NCBI RefSeq assembly: GCF_032062135.1 | Contig: NC_092859.1 | Span: 104,605,823 to 104,669,822, forward strand | Direction: 5' to 3' | From: Pyxicephalus adspersus | Taxonomy: Eukaryota; Chordata; Amphibia; Anura; Pyxicephalidae | Length of the DNA stretch: 64,000 nucleotides | Part shown: positions 14,406-28,075 of the stretch, one piece after another | Position numbering within the stretch: position 1 is the stretch's first letter | Layout of the letters: each line of letters starts with the position of its first letter | Made by a program: the position numbers and the translations under genes | The notes under the pieces: model-generated | What the model was told of the DNA's origin: nothing | The model's database searches: none | What the model saw: only the letters and a program-made list of their open reading frames with translations

Positions 14406-15960
14406 GAGGGATAGTTTACTCTTTGCACAAATTACTGGTGGAAGGTCAATATCCTGCCTCCCTTTCCGGAAAAAAAAACAAAGGAAAATAGACCTGAACC
14501 AAAAAATAGAAACTAAACATTGGAATGCAGTTTTAGTATATGACAGCTCATTGTTTTACTGACTACAGTGCAACATAAGATAACTGTATATCACTATTTA
14601 GATATGTGTATGGTATGGTATGTGGTTTCCCAAAGGGTAGTCATTTGTGAAGGAAGTTCCTAATAGACATATCAAGCCATGCAATATTGTGGGGACCATA
14701 AAATCATACTTTATGTTTATGTCCAAGGATTAGACAGTTCAGGTTTAGTGTCTATCAATTTTAAATGCACATTACTAGGTAAAGGCATAGGATTCTTAGA
14801 GAATTGTTACTAAATCTAATACTTGACAGTTGTGTCAATAATTTAGACAACTTTGCTAAATCTTTACTGCAGCTATTTAAACTGGTGGTGTGCCAAGTCT
14901 TAAATCATTTAAGTAAAACAAAATATGTCTTGTTTTTTACTAAACATGGAAGAAGCCGTATTCGTATTGCTCCCATTCAGAAACCTCAAAGTATCTGGAC
15001 ACCCTCTATATACCATTTCCTCTCTGACAACTTTAATAAACCCTATTGACAGAATTTGGTGGCTGTTATGGCTTTATGGGCTGATCTGAAACTCCAGACT
15101 TTGTCCCAGTTAGTTTGTACCAATGACTGATACAATGAACGTACAGAAAAAGGTAGATAGTTATGCATTGGACGTTATATTTGTTTGAAAGTGGGTCTTC
15201 ATTGCAGTTATACAAGGAAATAAAATATTAGGAGAAAGAATAGGAGTAAAAATGTGATAAATTTAAAGGTATTTAAAGCCAAGTTCTTACCTGCAATCTT
15301 ATAAAAGAACAAGAAATTCCTTACTAGTAAATTGATTGCAAAATGAATACAAACTTGACATGTGTCTGCAAAACTGTACATGACATAGGCTAGTTTAACC
15401 AAATCTAGAAGGATACTAATTATATCTTCTGTTCTTCCTTAAAAATAAATAGCAAAGACACTCATCCCTTTTCATTCTAAATGCTATTGAATGTGATTAG
15501 TCACTTTCATTTGCATACTCCAACCATGGCATGAGACAGGAAATGCCAGTAGGAAACAAGGGGATGAAGAATTGTTCATAAAAGAGACAGGAACTTCTGT
15601 ATTTTAACTTACTCTCATATATCCTTCCCTGGAAAGTCTGTGGAAAGCCATTTTCCAGAAAAGGAAAAATATACACCAAAGTGTGTATCATTGCCCTTAC
15701 ATTTGCATTGATCATAGTTAACCCCTAATTAACCTTCTGATAATCCAAATACCCTTAATTAACACCTAATTTTCTTTTCTCTATCACTATTAGGTTTCTG
15801 CTGTTTTTAAAATGTTTTTTTTTACTCATTTTGTTTGTTTTTTTCCTTCTTGAGTGGCATTAAAAATGCTGAATTGATTATATTATATTCACTATATACC
15901 TTGTTTTTCTTATCTTAGAATATATATATATTTATTATTTTATTGTAAGGGAGTTTTTGG

Positions 15961-16280
15961 TAATTACACCAACCGGTGGTCCGCAAGCAAATTTCGGTGG
16001 TCCCCGGCTCTGGCACCCCCGAGCTGGGTCAGGAGAAAGATCCCACTGGGGGGGCACCACCGGCCAGAGCCGCGGATTATGTCCCCCGTACGGTTCCCAG
16101 TCTCTGGACACAACCCGCCCACCCTTCCATCACAGGCTCAGTCCTGCGATGGGAGAGTAGGCAGGTTCTGGCATCGGGGAAGTTTCTTGCCCTTTGAGTG
16201 ACACCCGGCTCCCCGCACATGCGCGGTCCGAAGCCGGTAAATTTAGTGATCCACCCGTCCCAAAAGGTTGCCGACCACTG
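15961..16280 (-). mobile_element. hAT-like MITE (CAGTGGTCGGCAACC end)
   Basis: On the minus strand it starts cagtggtcggcaacctttt, then cactaaatttaccggcttc, gaccgcgcatg and ggagccgggtgtcactcaa. These match the element at 59427-59696 in the opposite orientation. The far end (accggttgg region) is diverged. The right flank ttttaaaa resembles the flank of the other copy, but no matching left duplication is visible. The CpG- and GC-rich body produces short false reading frames. Confidence 0.75.
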
Positions 16281-18062
16281 TTTTAAAACATATGCAATAG
16301 CCATTCATAGTAATAAAAACGTTAAAAATTACAAGCGAAAAAACAAAGCTAGAAATAAAATGCATCTTTAGACACTTTTTTTGCATAGAATATGGAAGAG
16401 TGAACTTTTGTGTCACATTTGTGTCACATTTCTATTGCTGTCTGCAAACCAATTGGTGGAATTAACCCTTGTTATCTGTCTTGTTGACCATTAACTACAC
16501 AACAATTCTTTGGTTTGGGATAAGTTTTAACCTTTTGACTGATGAGGACGTGTCCTACAAATTATTGTGAATAAAGTATAAAAACAAGCCTAGGATGTTT
16601 GAAAAATTGAGCTATTGGTCTGGCAACAAAATGGTTGTAGATAAAGGTTAACAAATGTGTTTTTAATGTGACAACCAAAATCCAGGGATAAATATATCTG
16701 AAATAGCAATCTAAATATTTATTCTAGTTAAAATAAAAGTATCTAGCTTTCAAAAACAAAATTATTAGATTTTATGGAAGTAATATATAGTAAAAAACCT
16801 AAAATCTTTCAAACTATGACAAGCTTTGCCTTCGCTGTTACTATTTTTGCTACAACTTTTGTTGCAAAGTAATATGCCTTTGTTTAATATATTGCACAAA
16901 TCTTAATGCATAAGCAAATTCAGAAAAAGGAAAATGTACTCAAAATTCTTACTCCTTCTTACTTCTTGCAGACTTTTTATTGTTTATGCCCAAGCCTGTG
17001 CTGTACACACCATCTCACAGCTACATCTAACAATAAAGGTGAATGGAGCATGAAGTTCCTGCAGGAAAGCCCAGTACACTGCAAAGTGATGCAGATTTGA
17101 AGAGCAGCTTTAACAAGATGCAGTTCATTGCTTAAATGATCTGTTTGTCATACTGCACTGAAATTTTCGGTGTCTCATGCACTAATAAGAACATTGTATT
17201 ACAAACATCCTGCTCCTGATTCAAAGTAAATTGGCCCTGTCAAAACAAAGAGGAAAATATTTTGATGAAGATGGTGGATGAATACCTATTCAGTATAATG
17301 AATCTATGAACTATTTTTGGGATATCAAATGCAGGTTTCTGTTATACTAATGTCTAATTTAAGCTCAACATCTTCATGGCAGACAGTGCATCAAAATCTA
17401 TCATATCCACACAGTAGCACACCAGTGATCTACAGCGGATGAGCCTTTTTGCTACAGTGCAAATATCAATAGCATTTGTGTTTAGTTTGCAAATGTTTAT
17501 GTAATATGGCTGCATTTAAATTTAGAAGTATAAAAAACCTCATTCAATACATTTCTGCAACAAATGCATATTTCACATTGGGAACATTTTTCAAGGACAT
17601 AAAATATCTTTGTCTTTCCACAAGTTATTGAACCTGTCCCATTGTTCATCTCTACAACATAGGGACAAAGATAAAATGGGTAGGACTCCTTAGATTTCTT
17701 GAGTTATCTGTGAAAGCATACACAAAACTCCTCTCAATTTCTGACAAGACCAACTGGATTTTTTTTCAAATATCTAACAAATAAAATAAAATGCTTTCAA
17801 TATAATTTTTTAAATAGAGCATTTGAAGACAATAGGAGATGTTTATTGTTAGGGTTTTCCTACAATTTAAGGATCTTTCTGTAGTTCTGTTCCTGACATA
17901 CTTTAGGTTGTGGTGGGTCTAAAACTTATTGTATCTATTATCAAGAAAATGACCAGTAATTGTGGTTATTTCATCTCCATCAAGCTGATGTGAAAAAAGA
18001 AATTGTAGCCAGTAAGAAACTGACTACTTCATACACAACAATGTTGCTAACTTATAGCAGAA

Positions 18063-18086
18063 ATATATATATATATATATATATAT
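18063..18086. repeat. (AT)n microsatellite
   Basis: About 12 AT units, uninterrupted. Confidence 0.97.
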
Positions 18087-20265
18087 CTTCTTATAGAAGA
18101 AAGAACATTTTCTGGTAACTAGCACAACAATCCAAACAGATGCTTAAATGTGCATAAGAGTGACATAGGCTCACTTAAAGAATAATTCCTCCACATCAAT
18201 TATGCATTCTTCCACTGGTCACTGGGAAATGGGGATTGCAAGTTACATGTATAAGGAACTGCTAACTCAAAATCAGGTCTTTCCAGATATACCTTGCTGT
18301 TATTATTTTTCTCCTACATGGCTTTTTTAGTATACCTGCCATGGCCTACTGCATTTTAAATATCACTTTTTACATTTCTAATGGCTTACTGCGAGTGCCC
18401 AACCCATATTTCTAGTAGTAAATCTAAAGTCACAATTCTTGTCCTTTTTGCAACCAAACCAAACACACCAGAAAGAAAAAAAAAACAAGATGTGAAAAAA
18501 TTATAACCATTTTAGAGCTTTTAAAACTTTTAAATGAATGTGCCAGTGGTAGGGTGAATAGATGACCATGGTGTAAAGGAGAAATCTGTCTGCTTTTCAT
18601 ACTCTGTATGATCTATACCCTATTGAATGCTTCTTGATACTATAGTGAACTTATTTTATATCAATATCAAAACTTGGTGTAGGAGCTCATTAAAAACCAG
18701 GATATTGGATATAAAGCTCAAATCAAAACGGAAAGTATACGTCTTCACAGCTTTGTTCACGTATATGGGATATTCTGCTTTAGAATATGGCAATATAAAA
18801 TCTAAAGACAGACAGCTCCTATATGTAACTGAAAGAAAGGTCCAGCATTTAATTGATTATCATTCATAGTTTTTGTTAATAACAACCAGCAGCCAATAGG
18901 AACCCTGCTCCTAGTCAGGATTCAAGTTACTAATGTAAATAATGAACTGCATTTCCATTGATTGGTGGTTGTTAGGGGTAGTACATTTTAATTATAGGCA
19001 CATAACAAATAATTTTTATTATAGAATGTGCTTATATGGCATAGAAAGTCACAAATTTTGTTAGCATGCCATACCTTAATAAACACAAATCTTAGTACTA
19101 ATAGGCACACTTATAACAGCACAATCTATTTAATTGCCAACAAGTGCATTTGTTTTTTTACTAACAAAAAAGTAACATTACTTTTTAGATAAATCCACTA
19201 ATAAAAGTGGAATCAGCTGGAATGATCAAGCTTGGTGATTGGGGCTCATGGAGATCACCAGTTTCATAGTTGGTAAATAGGTAAATCTGTAGGGCCAGAA
19301 CTGTTTTATAAACTGAAAGAATATTCATTTTTATGTCGCCAGAGCTTTAAATTACTGAAGCCTGAAAAAAGCTTGGCACCTAGAATTTTAGGGAGAGTGT
19401 AAGCAATGACAGCCTACATATTTCTGATGATTGGTTTAATTTTTACATGGATATATACATATACAGTATACATATTAGCACATGCAAATCATTTTTTTCT
19501 TTTGGGTAAAATGATAGATAATAATATTAAAACACTGTATTTAAAATGTCCATTTATAATATCACTCAATGCTCAGCACATGTCCACAACCTAATTTCAG
19601 CACTGTTTCTGATTATACCACTCCATATTGGGATCAATGACATGTATTACAATACTGGACTAGACTGCAGGTCAAGCTATGACAGTGGTCTACAATTGGC
19701 ATGTAAACAAAAAAGTATAAAATTAACTTTAACAATTATGTTCACCAGGTGGTACAAAATAAACATAACTACAGCAAATGGATAATGATTTCAGTCTGCT
19801 GGTATGTCACAAACCTTTTTCAAACCATTAAATAAAAAAGTAATTTCTGTGAAACTGTGCAAAGTGGTTACAGGTATAAATCAAATTGGCTTGCAATTAA
19901 ATGCAATTATTGCTCCAGCAGATGCAGGGAAGTGCAAATGGAATATCAATGCAAATGCCTTGGAACAGACACAGTCATTATTTCTGAATAAATACCTGCA
20001 TTAAAGTTATGAATGGATCAATTTCTTCTTCAATTAATGACTAGACACAGCTTTATTTGTACACACTCTTCCTGTCACACTTCGCTTACAAATGGCCCAT
20101 ATTAACATGTGCTATGCATATATACAGCCATGGGTTACAAGGTCTTTTGCAAATCATTCTGTAGTTTTCTTTCACAATAATATTTCCAGAAAATAAACTG
20201 CAAAACATTGCTATATCTTCAAATTGCTGCGCCATGCTTACACGACGCATCTCCAACAACAACAG

Positions 20266-20332
20266 TCTACTATTACAAGCTGATATTTATCTATTACACT
20301 ACTGTAATCTACTATTACAAGCTGATGTTTTT
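20266..20332 (+). repeat. Short tandem duplication
   Basis: tctactattacaagctgat occurs twice about 44 bp apart. No coding meaning. Confidence 0.8.
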
Positions 20333-21502
20333 TCATCATTTTCTATATGGAAGATGTTTTACTATTTTCTAAGCATATTACAGAGTGCAAATTGCAGTAA
20401 CTCCTTAACTAACCTGAAATAATTTCCCATTAATGTGACATTTTACTGTTTAATTGGTTGCTGTAACAGTATACCAAAGATTTTATTTAACTAGGTAATT
20501 TTACCAGGTCTATATATTCATTGGCAGGTAAAGCTATACTACACATATTCATGACATTTCTCAAAGTACTTGTATGACGCCATTTAAAACCAAATCATCT
20601 CTGTAGCTGAATGTGACAAAGTTGTTCTCTGTGCTGCAGATTTGAAGGTTAATTGATAAATGGGAATGTCAGATGGTCTTTTCTGCAGAAGAGCATTGCT
20701 GTATCTTTCTGTAATGAGCCTAATGATTCCTAAACAGAATATGCTGAGCTGTAACCGACTGTGAAAATAGCTCCTAAGTTGGCATTTTTAACTTGGGAAG
20801 CAAGCAATCTATGTTATTACCATAGTCCCAATCCTGAAATTATAGCACACAGGTGTACAGCTCACAGGTGTTGTATGCAGATAGCTACACACATTCCATT
20901 ACAAGATATATTTCCCTGCATTGATGGAATAAATGTGCAATTCACAGAAAGCTGCTATTGATAACATGAATTCAGATTATATAAAACATAAATGGCATTT
21001 TATCAGTAAAGCGTTTTTTTTTTTTTTTTTGAAGTGGCAATTGATTGCTATAGAAGACCTAAAAAAGTACACAAAACAAATTTTTTTACCTTTAAGGTTA
21101 CATGATATAATAATCATAATCCTTTGAAATGGTCCTGACACTTCCCTTTGCATTGCATCTTCCTGGAGAGAACCGAATCAAGTTCCTACTGTTATCACAC
21201 ACAAATCCAGGGGTGAGGCGGGTCTGGGAGGGCTGACAGACTAATGCTTCACACAACATTGAACTATGTTTGTTGTAAACCTTGACTGTGAATACAAGCA
21301 AGAGGGGAGGCGCATGAAAAAAAAAAAAAAACCTGGGATGCTGGAATGGGCATATGACTGCCTTTCCCTATACAACAAATGGACTTTATCCAAAATGATG
21401 TCTTTTAATGCAGCTCATTAACACGTACAAACATTTCTGTCATGCAAGCCAGGCATTGAAGGGGTTAATAGGACCCTTTCCAGAAGGACTGTGACAACTT
21501 AC

Positions 21503-21582
21503 CATTCTCCTTGCACTCTTCTGGGGGTTTTGCTTTCTTTGCTAGCCGAGGATCCAGCCATGACGTGGTCTTTGTGTTGTGG
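21503..21582 (-). CDS. MAGI2: MAGI2 internal exon, second half of WW1
   Basis: This short 80-nt exon enters in phase 2 and leaves in phase 1. The acceptor is a pyrimidine tract ending ttttcag and the donor is gtaagt. It encodes [16 protein letters not shown], supplying the third strand of WW1 with its second signature Trp and the conserved Pro two residues after it, followed by [10 protein letters not shown]. The last base G would begin the first codon of the WW2 exon. That exon (expected to start near LPYGWEK) was not found at lower coordinates, so it probably lies beyond position 1. Together with the previous exon this reconstructs a complete WW domain with no frameshift or missing key residue. 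Confidence 0.95.
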
Positions 21583-24500
21583 CTGAAAAGAAAAGACACT
21601 ACTTTGAGAAGGGCACACTGAAAAGAATTACATTTATTTCTCCAAGAAACAAACAAAATAAAGGGGAAGAGAAGGGGGTTATTTCAAGAGAATTGCAATC
21701 GATATACTTAATTTGCCCACTGGTTCTAATTAGCCCTGAAGGAGTTTCAGAAGTAATGGTGCAAGGCAGCTGTAAATTTGGCATCCTGAACTTGCTCTGC
21801 TGAAAGCGGCTATTTTTATTAAAATCAACCAGCATGCCTGCCAAGAGAAGCTCATTGAACATTCAGAGCTCATCGCAAGCTAAAGGAATTTATTAGATAT
21901 ACACAGTCTAGTGTTCTCAATGAGCTTCTCCACCAGCACTCACCGGTCAGCAAGGAATTAGGTTGAGTTTCCACATTTTACCTTTGCCTTTACTTGTTGC
22001 TGATTTCCTCTACTAAAACTGTGATTAGGCAGATGATATTAGAATTGCCTCACATATCGCTATTCTTGCAGCTACATTATAATAGACAGACAGCAGTCAG
22101 AAAATCTAACCACTATATGAATATATAATCTGACTTCTGATAATCTGATGATAATGATCATTATGTTTGTAAGATGGATGCCCATTTTAGTCAAGCATGC
22201 TTGAAAATTCAATGAGTGCACACTCCCAGAACCAGCTTTACACAACAGCGATCAACCAGAAAAAATGAATTTCAAAAACTGGCTATGGGGCCTTTTGAAT
22301 TCTAGTTACAGTCCCCTACAATAGTTTTACAATCCTATTATATGTGGATGGATTACACTGAATCTGTCTTATATCTGTTGGCTCTTTCGGTTATTTTTCT
22401 ATGGTAAATAAGGTACACATTAAACACATTTAAAGGTTTTTACAGAAATACTGAAAAAAACTATTTGTATAAACTGTATGTATCAATTGTATGTATGTAT
22501 CAAATATAATCTATACATTTCCAACAAGCAATGCTGCACAAAAAGAGCAAAATATGCTAAAGTTAATGCAACCCCTAGCAAATTTAACAAAATACAATTA
22601 AACAGGTCTGATACCAATCTTTCTGCAGAACTGCCAACAGGATTTAGGAGCTGGCAGATTTATGTATGGCATTCATATATTTTGCTCTTCAAAAAACAGG
22701 AAAATGTGCATGTAGATGTACTGCATACGTGTTATTTGCCCTGACATACACTTTAATACAATGTAAAGTGAATACAGAATATCATTAGATTAAGCACAGT
22801 AAATCATTCTTCAGAAAAAAAACAAATAATTACTGTAAAAACATACAATAATGTATTTATAACTTAAATTTTTATTAAACTGGAAAAAAATCTTTTTTTA
22901 TTGCAAGCACCAACAACATCAGCATGATATTTACAAATTTACAAATTTCTTTCCAACAGCTAAAAACACCTTTTTCATCAAAGAGGCAGAAATGGCTAGA
23001 ATGGATAAAGTTTAGTAGGTATAAAGTATTTCTCAATGCTGCAAAATATGCAGGTGCTAGCCAATTTGCATTAACACTCAATAATATTAATGAAACTGCA
23101 GATGATACAGCAGCATAAAATTGGCTAGCAGGAGAACAGTGAGTGTTAAAGATCTAGACTAGATATAAAAAAGACCAGACAATGATGTCAGCATCAGTGA
23201 AGGAGCTTGCAGATGTTGCATCATCATGGAAGGTAGGTGAGTTTAGCGGGCTTAAGCTTTAAGAGACCACAGATAATAAATCAGTGTAAAACAGACCGGC
23301 CCAAATGCATTAAAGACAAAGAGCACAGACAGCTGTTTCACTACAAGATTTCTCTGCAGGGGAAAATTTACCACCAGCAGGACAGTTTTTATGAGAAAGA
23401 CTAAGCACAAATATACCAGAGACACAATTCACATGCATTTTTTGTGCATTTTACCTAATACATTTGAATTACAAGTGGAAGGCCAACAGCAGAACAGTTT
23501 TTGACCTAAATGTATTACAGACACAATCCACAGACATCTTAGAGGACAATAGGAGTGGTCTGCAGGTACTCCCTCATTCTACTGTACAGTACCAGTATTG
23601 ACAAAGGCTCTAGCAAAAAACAAGGGCAGAGAAATGATCTATTCAAGGGCTGGCTTACTATTGTCCCTCCTGTCAAACCTGTTATTGCTTTTATTTGTAC
23701 CAAAGCAGGTGAAATTGATTCACAATCACTTACAATTCCTAAATGGACAAATGGCTATCCCAGAACTTCAATAACTGTTGTTTGAGTATTCCCTTACTTT
23801 TTGAGCAGTGTACCTACACTTATACACACACACACATCCTCTGTACCTGGGAAAAAAATACAGAAGAGCCACTCCTGGTTTAAACATGGCCCATGTTCAA
23901 GGTTAGTGCACAATCACAGCGACATGCAAACAAAGTTTTGTATTTAGGACCAAAAGAAAACCAAGAAGATATTAAAGATCATATAAAGTTTTTATAGCAC
24001 CTTTTACCAAAAACGTTTACCTGAGACATATGACTGCTGCAAAAGGTTGAGTAATAATTAGGATATCTCATTTTTAGGTTAGTTTATCTAAAGTAACAGC
24101 ATTGCAGCAGCAACTGTTATAATTGCCAGCAGATATTATATATTTAAAACACAGCATAACAAAATGGCTAGATAACTGCATGCTAATACACTATGGGTAT
24201 GAAATATAATAAAAGACAAAGTATGAGGTCATTCTTGAAGCTAATGCAAGCTGATGCAGTAAATCTGAAAATCTGTAGCTTGCTTTAAAAGTTAATGTAG
24301 AGTTTAGTTCAGGGGAATTGCTATGATTGTAAAAAAACACCTTTGGAAAGTCACCTTTGGACACACCATGGAAAATAAAGATTCATGCGAGCGGTTGGTG
24401 TGGTAAAGTAACACAACAGTTTAAATATAACCTTAACCTGTATGCAAGGCATAAATGTGACACAATCTTACCCATCATAAGTCTAATCACAATAATTTTG

Positions 24501-25845
24501 AAAGAATAACACTAATAAGAATAAACTAAGAAGAACTTCATTAAAATAGTAATTGACTGCTTGACAGCCAGCCTCTGTTAGGATAATGCATGCTTTGGTC
24601 AGAAGCATTTAATGTACTATATAGCATAAAGAGTACATTGGTCAGAATTATGTGATGTATAGTATAGTGTATATGGTGTAGGAGTCTGGAAGTGATCAGG
24701 GGTGTGCAATACCCAGAGTTCAGAGGTAAGGTATGTGTGAGGATTAGGGGTATGTATTACACAGTGTCAGATTTTTGTTTTACTTTTGATCAGTTACAAC
24801 TGCGGCTGTATCGCTAATGGTAGCAAAAGTTTTTTTTGCAATTTTGTGGTAATCATCTAGCCCATACAGTTGCTCCAATAAAGCATAAAATGGCTTACCT
24901 TGTCAAATGAGAACATGTGAGCCATTCTCAATGACTCAGTGGGAAATGCCAATGGGTCTGGACCCCTTGGATAAATCATTACATATCTGGCAACTTTATT
25001 TTCTCCCTATTGCTCCCTGTTGCTGTAAATAATTGTCTCCTGGACACTGTATGGTCTTGGCCCTGCAGTTATTAGATACACCCCCCTTCTTTCGCCTTGC
25101 CCTATGATTCTCTTCTATCTGTCACTTTCATTTGTTCCCCTATGCTTTATGTTTCTCAAGTCACTCTTAAGCTTTTCTTACTTTGCCTCTCCTTTTTTTG
25201 TTTTTCCCAAATAGCCTTCTAAATCTCCAGACCAGTCTTCAGGTCTTGCATCTTCTGGTACTTGTTTTGTATAACGCTTTATGATGTTTTAAACATGTTT
25301 CTGGCCCTGGGATCATTCCTTTTGTTTCACTTTTTACTTACATTGCGCTTTGACTTTTCTGTTGAAATTATTTGAGAATAACAGATGTGTCAGATGTGTG
25401 TAAAGCACAGAATTTACCAGACCTCAAATGAAGTGAAACTGGGAAACTAATTTCTCCCAGGTCCCACCTCAGCTTGTGACACATCAGAGCTGAGAATAAG
25501 TCTAGTTATGCTTGCCCAAAGAGGACACGAGGCAACTGCTGTATTGGTGGGTGATCATGGCATCAAGACCTGCAGCAACAGGCACCTAGTGATGTCCAGG
25601 GTCACTATACATGCTGTTTGCTCTGGGTGCTACCTATTCCTTACAAATAACATACCCAAAAAATAACGACAAAAAAGACAAACAAACATTTTATTAACAC
25701 ATTTCTAGAGCATTTGCAAATTGTTGAAAGTTGAAAACAGAAAATATGGAGAAATATTTCAGAACACAATAGAACATTGACTTATGGAAGGTCAATGCTA
25801 CAACAAACAGACATTTAGCAAGAGTATGAAAGCATGGCATACAAC

Positions 25846-26232
25846 TTAAAGTGTATCTAAATTCCGAATTTTCACTTTACATAAAAGGGTAGACAACCCT
25901 TTTATGTAAGCTAAAATTTTTTTTTTTTTTTTAGGTGCAACACCCTTTTTTTTCTTTTTTTTTTTAAAAGGTGCAGCACCTCCCCCTACTTCTCGATTGC
26001 CTAGGCTCTTGGGCGCTCCTTCTGTGCAAAGAGAAAAATTTGCAGATCTCACGCATGTTCAATGAGATCCTCCTGGGTCGGGTGATGTAGGATGAAGAAC
26101 CCAGAAGAGAAGACGAAGATGGCGGTGCTCGTAGTGCCGGCTCACGGACGTATGCCAGGACGACGCAGGACCAGATGAAGGACAACCCCAGACTGCCCTT
26201 TGAGATTGAAGAGTAGTGTATTTTTTTTTTTT
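25846..26232 (+). mobile_element. TTAA-type MITE, right end lost in gap
   Basis: Begins TTAA then agtgtatct, followed by cactttacataaaagggt and its inverted copy acccttttatgt (a 12-bp perfect hairpin with 5-base loop, 25879-25907). The same layout is present at 60156 onward. It runs into a poly-T tract and the assembly gap. Confidence 0.65.
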
Positions 26233-26277
26233 NNNNNNNNNNNNNNNNNNNNNNNNNNNNNNNNNNNNNNNNNNNNN
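26233..26277. other. Assembly gap (45 N)
   Basis: The gap lies between a run of T and a run of A, so the missing sequence is probably a low-complexity or fold-back segment of the MITE before it. Open frames spanning it are meaningless. Confidence 1.
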
Positions 26278-27566
26278 AAAAAAAAAAACCTCCAAAAATG
26301 ATATGTATATGTAAACATAGATTTCAAATCAGGTACAGACATATTTTTACATTCTCATGAAAGCAAGTGTGTATATCAAAGCAGCACCTTCTACAGAAAA
26401 TATCTGTTTACCTATATCTCATTGCCGAACAAAAAATGGGAATTTAAATATGATGATTGGTTATAATGATGATGGTTAAATAATAGCAAATGAATATCCA
26501 TTAACTATCATTATAACAGACAGCTTGCTCGCCTATTCAACTTCTGCTAACAGAAATATGCCCTAGAATATTTGTACTAGCTTGTACAGTATTTTATTGT
26601 GCAATAAAATGTTCACTGAAGCCTTACAATGCCCATCACTTGCTGTTACTCCCCAGGAGATGCTTTTACTGGACATTAGCTGCCCAATTCATTAGCAGAT
26701 CACAAAATGTTAAAGAAGTGTTAACAGACTAGTAATACTTTACAAACTGACACAAGTCAGAGACACAGCGTGTTTTCCCACTGTGCTATCTGATGTAGCT
26801 AGAATGTCTATCCAATAGTGACACTCACCTACCATTACTTATTTCCTAATAGCCTAAGCCGTCAGTTTATTCTTCCTGAACATACCTCTTCACAGGAGGA
26901 GTGGTCACCTAGCCAAATCAAGTCTTTTCTGTATATTGGAATGCAGAACCTAGAGTTCTTCTGAATTTGGGATTAAATGTTTATTTATTACTGAGTGTTG
27001 GTGTTAGTATGTCTTTATATCATACTAATATAAAATCTGTATATCTATATTCATAACCACAACAAAATAGGTATGTTTTTATTACTATACTAATATAAAA
27101 CTGTAAACTATCAATATGTTTCTTTAAGGAAACAACCAGGTTTGAATGATTTTTGAAGGGTACAAGAACTTCAGTCGGCATCCGATTTCCACTTTTTCCT
27201 ACCTAAGCTAAAGCTATTTTTGCTGTGCACATAAATCACAGAGCTTTCACAGGTAATAATGTGTGTTATTTTCTGCCAGAGTCGTTACTTACTGTGCAGT
27301 AGCACAGAATGTTAATAAAAATGAAATAACAGATTACATCTGTGCTTTTGTTTAAATAATGAATATTTGTAGAAAACCCTAGATGTTGTGCAGTAGGACA
27401 AAAATAAATCTTTTACATGATTTGCATCTGGCAATCTACCAGATTATAGTATGTTGTAGCGTATCCTAACTTTTCTTTATCTTTGATCAGTAAAACAATT
27501 CAGGGCCTTTTGTGGCCTAATGTGCCCAACAGATGTTTCTGTACATAATAATATAATTTCGTATTA

Positions 27567-27900
27567 CACAGTATTTATATAGTGCTGACATATTATGCAG
27601 CACTGTGCAAAGTCAATAGTCATGTCACTAGCTGCCCCTAATGGGGCTCACAATCTAATGTCCCTACCATAGTGATATGTCAATAACACAGTCTAAGGTC
27701 AATTTTGAGGGAAAGCCAATTAATCTAACTTCATGTTTTTGGAATGTGGGAGGATACTGGAGTGCCCGGAGGAAACCCACGCATACACGAAAAAAACCTG
27801 CAAACTCCATGCAGAGAGTGTCCTGGCCTAGATTCTAACGTGGGACCGAGCGCTGCAAAGGCCAGAGTGTTAACTTTGCGGACACCATGCTGCCAATGTG
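27567..27900 (-). mobile_element. SINE-like repeat
   Basis: Contains ctgcccctaatggggctcac, catgtttttggaatgtggga, cccggaggaaacccacgc and ggacaccatgctgcc. Read on the minus strand this is a ggcagcatggtg-type head and a tail rich in atataaata. It is a familiar dispersed fish/amphibian repeat. The same head is in the plus copies near 40.4 and 53.4 kb. I do not assign a family name. Confidence 0.75.
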
Positions 27901-27907
27901 ATGGGTT

Positions 27908-28075
27908 TAAGTTAACTTTATATCCTCATATAGATAGACATGTTTCACAAACTCAAATTTTACTTCTGAAATGTCACCATCTCACACATGTTGAGATAAA
28001 TAAATATAATGTGATAAATAAATATAATAAATTTAACATTTTTTTACTGATTGATATGGTCAGAGTTTTATCTTA
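27908..28075 (+). repeat. Local duplication, copy 1
   Basis: Shares tatcctcatatagat, gacatgtttcacaaactcaa, aaataaatataat and tgatatggt...agttttact with 28866-28999. It follows directly after the SINE-like repeat. Confidence 0.8.

Larger units (their letters stand above)
1..21502 (-). other. MAGI2 intron downstream of WW1 exon (partial)
   Basis: The intron begins with gtaagt at 21502 on the minus strand and continues beyond the window edge. I looked for the WW2 exon (LPYGWEK...YYVDH...TQFENP) and did not see it, although a careful translated search could still find a diverged copy. The stretches 1-1980, 2022-8360, 9.0-11.4, 11.7-13.1 and 16.3-21.5 kb are AT-rich with no supported gene, only simple repeats and minor tandem duplications. 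Confidence 0.8.

Noticed and set aside
1..21500. MAGI2 WW2 exon searched for at lower coordinates
   Set aside because: I did not find the LPYGWEK or TQFENP coding pattern on the minus strand; it is probably outside the window.
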